Notes: generated from the sequence alone by a model not told the origin. A stretch of DNA of 64,000 nucleotides from Pseudomonas sp. (GCF_030684895.1 NZ_JAUXXP010000086.1:1-64000), one strand, 5' to 3'. Numbered from the stretch's first letter, positions 33,905-42,378 are shown. Made by a program: numbers and translations.

Positions 33905-36001
33905 ATGTCTACTCGTTCGCTTTTGATCAGCGCTGCACCCTTTCGTCTGGCGCCACTGTGCGTCGGCCTGCTGTTGGCCACTCAGGCGCATGCCGCGCAA
34001 ACCACCGAACACGACCCGGAACACCACGCGCTGCAATTGCCGCCAACGGTGGTCACCGCCGTGCAGCAAAGCTCGCCACTGACTGTAGTGGCCGACCCCA
34101 AGGACCCGCGCCAGCCGGTGCCGGCCAGCGACGCCGCCGATTATCTGAAGACCATTCCCGGTTTCTCCGCGATTCGCAGCGGCGGCAGCAACAGTGATCC
34201 CGTGCTGCGCGGCATGTTCGGTTCGCGCTTATTGCTGCTCACCGACGGCGGGCAGATGCTCGGCGCCTGCCCGGGCCGGATGGATGCACCCAGCTCGTAT
34301 ATCTCGCCGGAAACCTTTGACCTGCTGACCGTGACCAAAGGCCCGCAAACGGTGATCTGGGGGGCGGGCGCTTCGGCCGGTGTGGTGCGTTTTGATCGCG
34401 AGCCAGAGCGTTTCGGCGAGCTGGGCGCGCGCCTGCATGCCAGCGTGCTGGCCGGCTCCAACGGCCGTTTCGACCAGACCCTGGATGGCGCTGTGGGCGG
34501 CGAGCAGGGTTACCTGCGGGTGACCGGCAACCGCTCGCATTCGGACGATTACGCCAACGGTAACGGCGACACCATCCCCTCGCGTTGGGACAAATGGAAC
34601 GGCGACGTAGCCCTGGGTTGGACGCCGGATGCCGATACGCTGATTGAGATCACCGCCGGCCGTGGTGATGGCGAAGCGCGCTACGGCGGCCGCAGCATGG
34701 ACGGTACCCAGTTCCAGCGCGAAAGCCTGGGCCTGCGCGTGGAGCGCAGCAACCTCGGTGGCGTGCTGGATAAGGTCGAGGCCAAGGTTTACTACAACTA
34801 TGCCGACCACATCATGGACAACTTCCGCCTGCGTGTGCCTGACCCGACCAGCATGATGGCCGGCCCGATGGCGGCTCAGGTTGACCGCCGCACCCTGGGC
34901 GCGCGCCTGGCCGCCACCTGGAAGTGGCAGGATGTTGAGCTGATCACCGGCGTCGATGCCCAGCGCAGCGAGCACCGCCAGCGCGTTTCCGGCGGCGGCA
35001 TGATGGGCATGCCCTATGTCGATGCTGATCGCTTCCCCTGGAACAAGGACGCGCTGATGCACAACTACGGCGCGTTCGCCGAGGCCACCTGGAGCCTGGA
35101 CGAGCGTGATCGACTGATCTCCGGTGCGCGTCTGGATCGTGCTTCGGCCAAGGATTACCGGGCAAACTTCAGCGACATGATGGGCATGACCACGCCCAAT
35201 CCGACGGCGGGCGAAACCCGCGCCGACACTCTACCGAGTGGTTTCGTGCGCTACGAGCATGACCTGTCCGGCTCGCCGACCACCCTCTATGCCGGCATCG
35301 GCCATGTGCAGCGTTTCCCTGACTACTGGGAGCTGTTCTCCGCCGGGCTCAACGGGCCGGCTGGCGCAGACAACGCCTTCGACGGCATCAAGCCGGAGAA
35401 GACCACCCAGCTGGATATCGGTATCCAGTACAAGGGTGACGCCCTGCAGGCCTGGGCCTCGGCCTATGTCGGCCAGGTGCGTGACTACATCCTGTTTGAC
35501 TACCGCGGCATGAGCACCCAGGCCGACAACGTCGACGCGCGCATCATGGGCGGCGAGTTGGGTGTGGCGTATGACCTGACGACCAACTGGAAAACCGATG
35601 CCACCCTGGCCTATGCCTGGGGCAAGAACAGCAGTGACGGCGAAGCACTGCCGCAGATGCCGCCGCTGGAAGCGCGCCTGGGCCTGACCTATCAGCGCGA
35701 CGACTGGAGCGTCGGCGGCCTGTGGCGGGTGGTCGATGGCCAGGGCCGCATTGCGGATGGACGCGGCAACGTGGTGGGGCAGGACTTTGGCGACAGTGCC
35801 GGTTTCGGCGTGCTCTCGCTCAACGGCGCCTACCGCGTCAGTGAGCAGGTCAAGCTCAGTGCCGGTGTGGATAACCTGCTCGACAAGCAATACGCCGAGC
35901 ACCTGAATCTGGGCGGTGATTCCGGTTTCGGCTTCCCAGCTGAAACTCGGATCGACGAGCCAGGCCGGACGTTGTGGGCCAAGGTCGATTTCGACTTCTG
36001 A
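33905..36001 (+). CDS. oprC: TonB-dependent copper receptor OprC
   Basis: A 698-residue outer-membrane receptor with signal peptide 1-30 (ATQAHA). The plug contains LGACPGRMDAP, where Cys122 and Met126 correspond to the CxxxM half of the OprC copper site; the HxM half is His302-Ile-Met304. The spacing (4, 180 and 182 residues) equals that reported for P. aeruginosa OprC Cys143, Met147, His323, Met325. The barrel ends in Phe (WAKVDFDF). It should import copper across the outer membrane. Preceded by a DUF2946 gene and an ANR-like site. Confidence 0.94.
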   Translation: MSTRSLLISAAPFRLAPLCVGLLLATQAHAAQTTEHDPEHHALQLPPTVVTAVQQSSPLTVVADPKDPRQPVPASDAADYLKTIPGFSAIRSGGSNSDPVLRGMFGSRLLLLTDGGQMLGACPGRMDAPSSYISPETFDLLTVTKGPQTVIWGAGASAGVVRFDREPERFGELGARLHASVLAGSNGRFDQTLDGAVGGEQGYLRVTGNRSHSDDYANGNGDTIPSRWDKWNGDVALGWTPDADTLIEITAGRGDGEARYGGRSMDGTQFQRESLGLRVERSNLGGVLDKVEAKVYYNYADHIMDNFRLRVPDPTSMMAGPMAAQVDRRTLGARLAATWKWQDVELITGVDAQRSEHRQRVSGGGMMGMPYVDADRFPWNKDALMHNYGAFAEATWSLDERDRLISGARLDRASAKDYRANFSDMMGMTTPNPTAGETRADTLPSGFVRYEHDLSGSPTTLYAGIGHVQRFPDYWELFSAGLNGPAGADNAFDGIKPEKTTQLDIGIQYKGDALQAWASAYVGQVRDYILFDYRGMSTQADNVDARIMGGELGVAYDLTTNWKTDATLAYAWGKNSSDGEALPQMPPLEARLGLTYQRDDWSVGGLWRVVDGQGRIADGRGNVVGQDFGDSAGFGVLSLNGAYRVSEQVKLSAGVDNLLDKQYAEHLNLGGDSGFGFPAETRIDEPGRTLWAKVDFDF

Positions 36002-36012
36002 TGTGTCCAGTT

Positions 36013-36133
36013 GTGGGAGGGGCTTTAGCCGCGACTGACAAGGCTCCAGTCCCTCCCTGCGACTATTGGATTCGTAGCCCGGATGTAATCCGGGAGTTGC
36101 CCTGCCGACCTCCCCGGATTGCATCCGGGCTAC
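36013..36133. repeat. REP copy plus GTAGCCCGGATG pair
   Basis: A single GGGGCTTTAGCCGCGA-type REP (36013-36034) is followed by a facing pair of the GTAGCCCGGATG family (36074-36133). Both lie downstream of oprC and may stabilise or terminate its mRNA. Confidence 0.75.
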
Positions 36134-36224
36134 GATTTTGCGTGCGCTAATAGAGTCTTAAGGTTCAGGCGCGAAAGTAGTCCCCGCAGACACACTTTCT
36201 CCCTGCACCGAAGAGGACTACATC

Positions 36225-36491
36225 ATGCGCAAACTGCTTCTGCTGTCTCTGGTTCTGGCCAGCCCGCTGACCTTCGCCGCCACCCAATGCACCACCGCCG
36301 ACAAGGCGCAGTGGCAGGACCAGGACAAATTCCAGGCTGACCTCAAAGCCCATGGCTACGAGATCAAGAAGTTCAAAGTGACCGGCGGCAATTGCTACGA
36401 AATCTACGGTTTCAACAAAGAAGGCCAGAAGGTCGAAATCTACTTCGATCCGGTCGATGGCAAGGTCATCAAAAGCGAAATCGACGGCTGA
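36225..36491 (+). CDS. Small secreted PepSY-domain protein
   Basis: An 88-residue protein: signal peptide 1-18 (SPLTFA) and one PepSY domain (FQADLKAHGYEIKKFKVTGGNCYEIYGFNKEGQKVEIYFDPVDGKVIKSEI). Two Cys residues (QCTT, GNCYE) may form a disulfide. The stop overlaps the start of the cytochrome b561 gene (TGATG), so the two are coupled. PepSY/b561 pairs are often linked to metal or redox stress; the exact role is unknown. Confidence 0.78.
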   Translation: MRKLLLLSLVLASPLTFAATQCTTADKAQWQDQDKFQADLKAHGYEIKKFKVTGGNCYEIYGFNKEGQKVEIYFDPVDGKVIKSEIDG

Positions 36492-37024
36492 TGGACGCCG
36501 TTACCACACGCCTCTGGGACCCGCTGGTCAGGTTGTTCCATTGGTCTCTGGCGAGCGCTTTCCTGGCCAATTACTTCTTCACCGAAGAGGGCGAGAGCTG
36601 GCACCGCTGGTTCGGTTACTACGCCGTGGCCTGGCTGGTGATTCGCCTGGTGTGGGGGTTTATCGGTACACCGGCTGCGCGCTGGGCGGACTTCTGGCCG
36701 ACCCGGACGCGCCTGGCCGAACACCTGCGGGCACTGGTCAGCGGGCGTGATTACCACCGCATGGGGCATTCCCCGCTGGGCGGCCTGGTGATGATCGGCA
36801 TGATGCTGCTGATGCTCGGCCTGGGCGTGACCGGCTTTCTGATGGAGGAGGTCGATTACTTCTGGGGCGCTGATTTACCGCTGGAAATCCATGAATTCTG
36901 CGCCGATGGGCTGATGGCCCTGGTGGGCCTGCACATCGCGGCGGCGCTGTTTGAAAGCTACCGCCTGAAGGAAAACCTGCCGCTGTCGATGGTCACCGGC
37001 AAGCGGCGCAAATTGCACCACTGA
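36491..37024 (+). CDS. Cytochrome b561-family membrane protein
   Basis: A 177-residue four-helix di-haem b-type cytochrome. Candidate haem ligands are His in RLFHWSLASAF, HRWFGYYA, IHEFCADG and LHIAAALFESY. It probably moves electrons from the quinol pool to the periplasm or to its PepSY partner. Translation is coupled to the preceding PepSY gene by a one-base overlap. Confidence 0.83.
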   Translation: MDAVTTRLWDPLVRLFHWSLASAFLANYFFTEEGESWHRWFGYYAVAWLVIRLVWGFIGTPAARWADFWPTRTRLAEHLRALVSGRDYHRMGHSPLGGLVMIGMMLLMLGLGVTGFLMEEVDYFWGADLPLEIHEFCADGLMALVGLHIAAALFESYRLKENLPLSMVTGKRRKLHH

Positions 37025-37035
37025 TTTTTTATCTG

Positions 37036-37093
37036 TCGCGGCAAAAGCCCCTCCCACAGCGCATGCACTCTGTGGGAGGGGCTTTAGCCGCGA
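37036..37093. repeat. Inverted REP pair (BIME)
   Basis: Two facing copies of the GGGGCTTTAGCCGCGA family (37036-37057 and 37072-37093) between convergent genes. Confidence 0.85.
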
Positions 37094-37102
37094 TGCTTTT
37101 GC

Positions 37103-38050
37103 TCAGACCAGCCTTGCATCCAGGCTGTTCTGTGCCAGGCGCTTGGCCTGCTCCTGAGTCATGCCCAGGCTGTCGTACAGAGCGGCGAAGTTCTCGGTGA
37201 CGTAGCCGCCGAAGTAGGCCGGGTCGTCCGAGTTCACCGTCACCTTCACGCCGCGTTCGAGCATCTGCAGGATGTTGTGTTGGCGCATGTCGTCGAATAC
37301 ACAGAGCTTGGTATTGGACAGCGGGCAGACGGTCAGCGGGATCTGCTCGTCGATGATGCGCTGCATCAAACGCTCGTCCTCGATGGCGCGCACGCCATGG
37401 TCGATGCGCTCGATCTTCAGCAGGTCCAGGGCTTCCCAGATGTATTCGGGCGGGCCTTCCTCGCCGGCGTGAGCGACGGTCAGATAGCCCTCGCTGCGCG
37501 CCTTGTCGAACACGCGCTGGAACTTGCTCGGCGGATGGCCCATCTCCGAGCTGTCCAAACCGACGGCGATAAACGCATCGCGGAACGGCCTGGCCTGTTC
37601 CAGGGTTTTGAACGCTTCTTCTTCGGGCAGATGCCGCAGAAAACTGAGGATCAAACCGTGGCTGATGCCCAACTGCTTCTCGCCATCGACCAGCGCCTGC
37701 TTGATGCCGCGCAGCACCACTTCAAAGGGAATGCCGCGGTCGGTGTGGGTCTGCGGGTCGAAGAATGGCTCGGTGTGGATGACGTTCTGCGCCTTGCACT
37801 TGAGCAGGTAGGCCCAGGTCAGGTCGTAGAAGTCCTGCTCGGTGCGCAGCACGTCGGCCCCGGCGTAATACAGGTCGAGAAACTCCTGCAGGTTGTTGAA
37901 CGCGTAGGCACTACGCAGCGCTTCGACGTCGTTCCAGGGCAGGGCAATCTTGTTGCGTTCGGCCAGGGCAAACAGCAACTCGGGCTCCAGCGAGCCCTCA
38001 ATGTGCAGGTGCAGTTCGGCCTTGGGCAGGGCATTGAGCCAGTCGTACAT
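37103..38050 (-). CDS. Adenine/adenosine deaminase
   Basis: A 315-residue amidohydrolase converting adenine to hypoxanthine or adenosine to inosine. Zinc ligands are His14 and His16 in ELHLHIEGS, a later His in VAHAGEE and Asp in NSDDPAYFGGY; the catalytic Glu is in the AHAGEE motif. The equivalent P. aeruginosa gene was shown to act on adenine, and the SDDPAYFGGY form fits that subgroup. A RutR-like box lies 38 bp upstream of the start, fitting purine control. Confidence 0.87.
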   Translation of the reverse strand: MYDWLNALPKAELHLHIEGSLEPELLFALAERNKIALPWNDVEALRSAYAFNNLQEFLDLYYAGADVLRTEQDFYDLTWAYLLKCKAQNVIHTEPFFDPQTHTDRGIPFEVVLRGIKQALVDGEKQLGISHGLILSFLRHLPEEEAFKTLEQARPFRDAFIAVGLDSSEMGHPPSKFQRVFDKARSEGYLTVAHAGEEGPPEYIWEALDLLKIERIDHGVRAIEDERLMQRIIDEQIPLTVCPLSNTKLCVFDDMRQHNILQMLERGVKVTVNSDDPAYFGGYVTENFAALYDSLGMTQEQAKRLAQNSLDARLV

Positions 38051-38087
38051 GGTCAGATCTCGTTATCAGGCGTGGTCGTTGGCAAGT

Positions 38088-38103
38088 TTAACCGCTTGGT
38101 CAG
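38088..38103. promoter_or_regulatory. RutR-like box upstream of the deaminase
   Basis: TTAACCGCTTGGTCAG matches the RutR consensus TTGACCA-NN-TGGTCAA at 11 of 14 fixed positions. It lies 38-53 bp before the deaminase start codon. A RutR-like regulator is encoded at 46638-47309. Confidence 0.55.
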
Positions 38104-38148
38104 ATTTCGCCGAATTGAAAGGCACCCGCAACGTCAGGGGATTGATCG

Positions 38149-38242
38149 TTCCCACGCTCCGCGTGGGAATGCGGTTGCATTCGTTCTGCGTCTGAGGGGC
38201 GCGGAGCGTCCTGGGCTCAGCTCCCACGCCGGAGCGTGGGAG
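38149..38242. repeat. Paired TCCCACGC hairpins
   Basis: Two hairpins, TTCCCACGC-TCC-GCGTGGGAA (38149-38169) and CTCCCACGC-CGGA-GCGTGGGAG (38221-38242), whose stems share the same CCCACGC core. The type is frequent in Pseudomonas intergenic regions. Confidence 0.75.
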
Positions 38243-38269
38243 CCATCTGCTTCAGCCCCAAGCCCTTAC

Positions 38270-39235
38270 TTAGCTGGGCGGCTCTTCGCGTCGATACGCA
38301 TAGGTGTCGGCAAAGCGCGAGAGCAGGTACTCGGCGCTGGTCACTGATGGGTACTTGGGCGGGTTGGCGGCGTCCGAGCAGTTGGGCAGGCAGCTGATTT
38401 CGGTGTTCGGGTGTGGCTCGGCGAAGAACGGCATGGAGTAACGGTCGACGCCCAGCGGGCTGATCACGCGATGTGGAGTCGAGGTGTAACGGTCATTGCT
38501 CCAACGCGCGAGCATGTCGCCGATATTGACCACAAAGCTGCCGGCAATCGGTGGTGCATCAATCCAGTCGCCGTCGCGGGCGCGTACTTGCAGACCGCCG
38601 GCATCGTCCTGATAGAGCAGGGTGATGCAGCCGTAATCGGTGTGCTCGCCGGCGCCTTGCTGCTCAGTGCTGCTGGCGGTGTGGCGCGGCGGGTAGTGAA
38701 TCATGCGCAGCACGCTAATCGGCTCATGAAAGCGTGTGTCAAAGAAGTCGCGGTCGATATTCAGGGCCAAGGTCATGGCGCGTAGCAGGGTGTTGGCCAG
38801 TGCTTGCATATCGCTGTAGTGCTGCTCCATCAACTCAGACCAGCCGGGCATATCCGGGTGGCGGTTGGGGCCGCGCAGTGGTTTGCCAGCCAGCACCTCG
38901 GGGTGATCGGCGGGCATGTGGAAACCCATGTCGAAGGTTTCCTTCAGATCACTCGGTTTGCTCGGGTCCAGCTGCTCGGTGGCAATCGCACCGTAGCCAC
39001 GGTGATGGGCGGTCTGGGTAATGTCGATCTTGAGCTTCTCCGCAGCCGGTAGGGCGAAGAAGGTCTTGGCCGCAGTCAGCAGCTCGTTGATACGTGTCGG
39101 GCTGATTGGGTGCCCGGTGATATAGAAGAATCCCCATTCGCGGCAAGCGCGGTCGATCTGTTCGGCCACAGCTGGCCAGGCGGATTCGTCGGTATTGTAG
39201 AGGGGGGCGATGTCGATAATCGGTAGGCTGTGCAT
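38270..39235 (-). CDS. 2-oxoglutarate/Fe(II) oxygenase, isopenicillin-N-synthase-like
   Basis: A 321-residue non-haem iron dioxygenase. It has an N-terminal DIOX_N region (LPIIDIAPL ... AAKTFFALPAAEK) and the iron triad His-x-Asp in GEHTDYGCITLL with a distal His in TSTPHRVISP; Arg in DRYSMPFF should bind 2-oxoglutarate. The start ATG 39235 is where homology begins. It sits between deaminase and nucleoside transporter genes, as in P. aeruginosa, so a role in purine or nucleoside oxidation is plausible. Substrate unproven. Confidence 0.82.
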   Translation of the reverse strand: MHSLPIIDIAPLYNTDESAWPAVAEQIDRACREWGFFYITGHPISPTRINELLTAAKTFFALPAAEKLKIDITQTAHHRGYGAIATEQLDPSKPSDLKETFDMGFHMPADHPEVLAGKPLRGPNRHPDMPGWSELMEQHYSDMQALANTLLRAMTLALNIDRDFFDTRFHEPISVLRMIHYPPRHTASSTEQQGAGEHTDYGCITLLYQDDAGGLQVRARDGDWIDAPPIAGSFVVNIGDMLARWSNDRYTSTPHRVISPLGVDRYSMPFFAEPHPNTEISCLPNCSDAANPPKYPSVTSAEYLLSRFADTYAYRREEPPS

Positions 39236-39286
39236 AGAGGCTCCGGGTGGGGGCATGCTGCGAGTCTTCTCGTACCCAGGGCAGCG

Positions 39287-39319
39287 AAAAAGGGCGCCCC
39301 GTTTACGGGGCACCCTTTT
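39287..39319. terminator. Bidirectional-looking terminator after BMP gene
   Basis: AAGGGCGCCCC / GGGGCACCCTT forms a strong stem with U-runs on both strands (AAAAA at the left, TTTT at the right). It terminates the binding-protein gene on the minus strand. Confidence 0.8.
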
Positions 39320-39365
39320 GATGCGGTTCTGCCGGAGGGCAGGGACGGCATCTAGGCGATGTTTA

Positions 39366-39421
39366 GTGGGAGGGGCTTTAGCCGCGACAACCAAACAGCT
39401 CGCGGCTAAAGCCCCTCCCAC
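39366..39421. repeat. Inverted REP pair (BIME)
   Basis: Facing REPs of the GGGGCTTTAGCCGCGA family (39366-39387, 39400-39421), just downstream of the BMP gene stop codon. Confidence 0.85.
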
Positions 39422-39431
39422 AGTCAACCGC

Positions 39432-40514
39432 TTACTTCGGCAATTCAGCCTTTACGTTTTCCACGTAGTAGTTCATCGAGGCCAGTTCGGCGTTGGTCGC
39501 GGCGACGCCGGCCGGGATCTTCTCGACGCCGCTCTGGTCCTTGATCGGGCCGGTGAACGGGTGGAAGGCGCCGCTCTTGATGTCGGCGATGATCTGCTCG
39601 GCTTCGGTTTTTACGTCTGCTGGCACCAGCTCACTGATCGGCAGGCGAATCGTGTCTTCCGCCAGGCCACCCCAGAAATCCTGCGGTGCCCAGTTGCCGT
39701 CGATCACCGCCTGGGTCGATTTAACGTAGTGCGGGCCCCAGTCGTTGACGATCGAGGTGAGCACGGCTTTCGGCCCGAAATGCGCCATGTCCGAGGCGTA
39801 ACCCACGGAGTAAACGCCACGGCGCTCGGCAGTCTGGATCGGTGCCGGGCTGTCGGTGTGCTGGAATACCACGTCCACGCCTTGGTCGATCAGCGCGTTG
39901 GCAGCGTCGGATTCCTTGCCCGGATCGAACCAGGAGTTGACCCACACCACCTTGATCTCGCTGCCTGGGTTGTACTTGTCCAGGGCCAGCTGGATGGCGT
40001 TGATATCGCGGATCACTTCCGGGATCGGGAAGGAGGCGACGTAGCCGATCTTCTTGGTCTTGGTCATCTTCGCCGCGAGGAAGCCGCCAACGTAACGGCC
40101 TTCATAAGAGCGCGACAGGTAGGTGCCGAGGTTCTTGTCCTGCTTGTAGCCGGTGGCGTGCTCAAAGGTGACTTTAGGGAACTGCTTGGCCACTTTCAGC
40201 GTTGGGTTCATGTAGCCGAAGGAGGTGGTAAAGATCAGGTCGTAACCGCCCTTGGCCATGTTGCGGATAACTCGCTCGGCGTCCGCACCTTCCGGGACGT
40301 TTTCCACGTAGCTGGTTTCGACCTTGTCGCCGAGCTGCTTGATCACCGCTTGGCGGCCCTGCTCATGCTGGTAGGTCCAGCCGTGGTCACCAATTGGGCC
40401 GATATAAACGAAGCCAACCTTCAATGGGTCAGCGGCCGAAGCGCCCAATGTGGCGCTAAAGCCAAGGGCGGCAACGAGGGCGCGCAGCAGTGGTTTTTTG
40501 CTCTTCTCGAACAT
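39432..40514 (-). CDS. BMP-family nucleoside/purine ABC transporter binding protein
   Basis: A 360-residue periplasmic protein of the PnrA/BMP family. Signal peptide 1-28 (GASA) without lipobox, then VGFVYIGPIGDHGWTYQHEQGR, FTTSFGYMNPTLKVAKQFP and VVFQHTDSPAPIQTAE. It should capture nucleosides or purines for the permease/ATPase operon at 41393-45125, from which it is separated by a RAYT gene and REPs. It has its own promoter region with a RutR-like box and an upstream terminator. Confidence 0.88.
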   Translation of the reverse strand: MFEKSKKPLLRALVAALGFSATLGASAADPLKVGFVYIGPIGDHGWTYQHEQGRQAVIKQLGDKVETSYVENVPEGADAERVIRNMAKGGYDLIFTTSFGYMNPTLKVAKQFPKVTFEHATGYKQDKNLGTYLSRSYEGRYVGGFLAAKMTKTKKIGYVASFPIPEVIRDINAIQLALDKYNPGSEIKVVWVNSWFDPGKESDAANALIDQGVDVVFQHTDSPAPIQTAERRGVYSVGYASDMAHFGPKAVLTSIVNDWGPHYVKSTQAVIDGNWAPQDFWGGLAEDTIRLPISELVPADVKTEAEQIIADIKSGAFHPFTGPIKDQSGVEKIPAGVAATNAELASMNYYVENVKAELPK

Positions 40515-40581
40515 GGTCGGTGGAACTCCGATATCTGTGGGTACGTTGTTGTTAAACAGCTGCCAGTTGGATTGCAAAAAG

Positions 40582-40597
40582 CTGACCAACTGGACAA
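40582..40597. promoter_or_regulatory. RutR-like box upstream of the BMP gene
   Basis: CTGACCAACTGGACAA matches TTGACCA-NN-TGGTCAA at 12 of 14 fixed positions, 68-83 bp before the start codon. It overlaps a longer inverted repeat, CCAGTTGG (40563-40570) with CCAACTGG (40586-40593). Confidence 0.6.
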
Positions 40598-40616
40598 TTA
40601 GCACTGCGCGCCGCGC

Positions 40617-40649
40617 AAAAACGCAGAACCCCGCCGAAGCGGGGTTCTG
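40617..40649 (-). terminator. Strong minus-strand terminator upstream of BMP gene
   Basis: On the minus strand an 11-bp stem (CAGAACCCCGC / GCGGGGTTCTG) with a UUCG loop is followed by GTTTTTG. No minus-strand gene lies directly upstream: the next is the permease ending at 41393, beyond the plus-strand RAYT gene. It insulates BMP or acts as the displaced terminator of the permease operon. Confidence 0.78.
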
Positions 40650-40717
40650 TGCAGGTGCTGTGCTGGTGCGTAAGGGGGTTATTGTGCTGCCGGATGGTGC
40701 GATGGATTGCTTGGATG

Positions 40718-40792
40718 TCGCGGCTAAAGCGGAGTGCCGCCTAGGCCCTCCTACAGATCGCTGCATACCCTTGGGAGGGGCTTTAGCCGCGA
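40718..40792. repeat. Degenerate inverted REP pair
   Basis: Left arm TCGCGGCTAAAGC (40718-) with a diverged middle and right arm GGGAGGGGCTTTAGCCGCGA (40773-40792), 64 bp upstream of the first RAYT. Together with the RutR-like box and terminator these occupy the 341-bp gap 40515-40855. Confidence 0.75.
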
Positions 40793-40855
40793 CTGGCGAT
40801 AGCGCTGACTAAACAGCTATAACCTGTACAGCGAAACCTTTCAGAAGGCAACGGA

Positions 40856-41305
40856 ATGCCCCATTCAAAGCAACTGCGCATCGGGCGTTTTTCCGAAGAT
40901 CAGCGCATCTACCTGCTGACCGCGACAGTCGAGAAGCGCGAACCGATCTTCGCGGATTTCCAGCTTGGCCGGCTGCTGGCTGCAGAGCTAAAAGCCGCTC
41001 ATTTCGATGGTCTGGTTGAATCACTGGCCTGGGTTGTGATGCCCGATCATCTGCATTGGTTGCTGGTACTGCATCGCGGCTCACTCAGTGAGTTGATGCG
41101 CCGAGTGAAGGGCCGCAGCGCTCGGCAGATCAATTCGCTTGCTGGTCGAAGGGGGCAACTGTGGCAGGACGGTTATCATGACCATGCGCTACGCAAAGAA
41201 GAGGATGTGTTGCCGGTAGCGCGCTATATCGTGGCTAACCCATTGCGGGCGGGGCTGGTGGAGCGGATCGGTGATTACCCGCTGTGGGATGCGGTGTGGC
41301 TGTAA
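40856..41305 (+). CDS. REP-associated tyrosine transposase (RAYT) 1
   Basis: A 149-residue Y1/HUH transposase-like protein. The HUH pair is His65-Leu-His67 in MPDHLHWLL and the candidate nucleophile is Tyr107 in DGYHDHALR. RAYTs are single-copy domesticated relatives of IS200/IS605 enzymes that bind and cleave REP hairpins. It is flanked on both sides by REPs of the CTTTAGCCGCGA type, its likely substrate. It interrupts a transporter locus on the opposite strand. Confidence 0.9.
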   Translation: MPHSKQLRIGRFSEDQRIYLLTATVEKREPIFADFQLGRLLAAELKAAHFDGLVESLAWVVMPDHLHWLLVLHRGSLSELMRRVKGRSARQINSLAGRRGQLWQDGYHDHALRKEEDVLPVARYIVANPLRAGLVERIGDYPLWDAVWL

Positions 41306-41320
41306 TGGTTGTAAAAGCTG

Positions 41321-41380
41321 TCGCGGCTAAAGCCCCTCCCACAAGTCACCACGAGCCTGTGGGAGGGGCTTTAGCCGCGA
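41321..41380. repeat. Inverted REP pair (BIME) after RAYT 1
   Basis: Facing REPs (41321-41342 and 41359-41380) of the GGGGCTTTAGCCGCGA family, 15 bp after the RAYT stop codon. Confidence 0.88.
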
Positions 41381-41392
41381 CAAGGTAAAAAC

Positions 41393-42319
41393 TCAGTGCC
41401 CCGGCTGCCAGGGCTTACCCAGGGATACCGGGGCAAACAGGCGGGTCTTGATCGCGTCGCGCGAGAGCAGTACCAGCACCAGAATCGTCGCCACATAGGG
41501 CAGCATCGCCAGCAGGTTGGAGGGGATCGACAGGCCGATGCCCTGGGCCACCAGGTGGATGATGCTGGCCAGGCCGAACAGGTAGGCGCCGAGCAGCACA
41601 CGAAATACCCGCCAGCTGGCAAATACCACCAGCGCCAGGGCGATCCAGCCGCGACCGGCGGTCATGTTTTCCGCCCACATCGGCGTATAGGCCAGCGACA
41701 GGTAACCGCCCGCCAACCCGGCCATGGCGCCACCAAACAGCACCGCCAGGGTGCGCACGCGCAGCACCGGCAGGCCCATGGCGCTGGCGGCGTCGGGGTT
41801 TTCGCCGACCGCCTGGATGATCAAACCGATGCGACTTTTCAGCAGCACCCAGGTCACCAGGGCGAACAGGGCGAAGGACAGGTAAACCAGAATGTCCTGG
41901 GCAAACAGCATGCGCCCGATCAGCGGAATCTCGCTGAGCAGCGGAATGGCAATGGGCTCAAAACCGGCCAGCGGTTTGCCGACCCAGGCCGCGCCGACAA
42001 AGGTCGACAGGCCGACGCCAAAGATGGTCAGCGCCAGCCCGGTGGCCACCTGGTTGGCGTTAAAACCCAGGGCCACGGCGGCGAACAGCATTGACAGCAG
42101 CATGCCGGCGGCCATCGCCAGTAGCACGCCGAGCCACAGGTTGCCGGTGCTCAGGGCGACGATAAAACCGATCACCGCGCCGAATAGCATCATGCCTTCC
42201 TGGCCGAGGTTGAGCACGCCGCTCTTCTCGCAGATCAGTTCACCGAGGGCCACCAGTAGCAGCGGCGTACCGGTGCGCACCATGGCGTAGAAGATATTGC
42301 TTAGTAAATCGAGATCCAT
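41393..42319 (-). CDS. Nucleoside ABC transporter permease 2 (BMP-type)
   Basis: A 308-residue inner-membrane permease with about eight hydrophobic helices and the conserved EAA-like region (GENPDAASAMGLPVLRVRTLAVLFGGAMAGLAGGYLSL). N-terminal LLVALGELICEKSGVLNLGQEGMMLFGA is typical of this half of the pair. Third gene of the minus-strand operon ATPase - permease 1 - permease 2, separated from permease 1 by a REP pair. Confidence 0.87.
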   Translation of the reverse strand: MDLDLLSNIFYAMVRTGTPLLLVALGELICEKSGVLNLGQEGMMLFGAVIGFIVALSTGNLWLGVLLAMAAGMLLSMLFAAVALGFNANQVATGLALTIFGVGLSTFVGAAWVGKPLAGFEPIAIPLLSEIPLIGRMLFAQDILVYLSFALFALVTWVLLKSRIGLIIQAVGENPDAASAMGLPVLRVRTLAVLFGGAMAGLAGGYLSLAYTPMWAENMTAGRGWIALALVVFASWRVFRVLLGAYLFGLASIIHLVAQGIGLSIPSNLLAMLPYVATILVLVLLSRDAIKTRLFAPVSLGKPWQPGH

Positions 42320-42378
42320 ATTTGCAGCCTCAGGCGCGTGCTAAATGTGCAGGTGAAAAGGTGATGTTGATACGGGTT

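Noticed and set aside
40563..40593. Independent TetR operator CCAGTTGG / CCAACTGG upstream of the BMP gene
   Set aside because: The two arms are 15 bp apart and the right arm belongs to the better-fitting RutR-like box; treated as part of that site.
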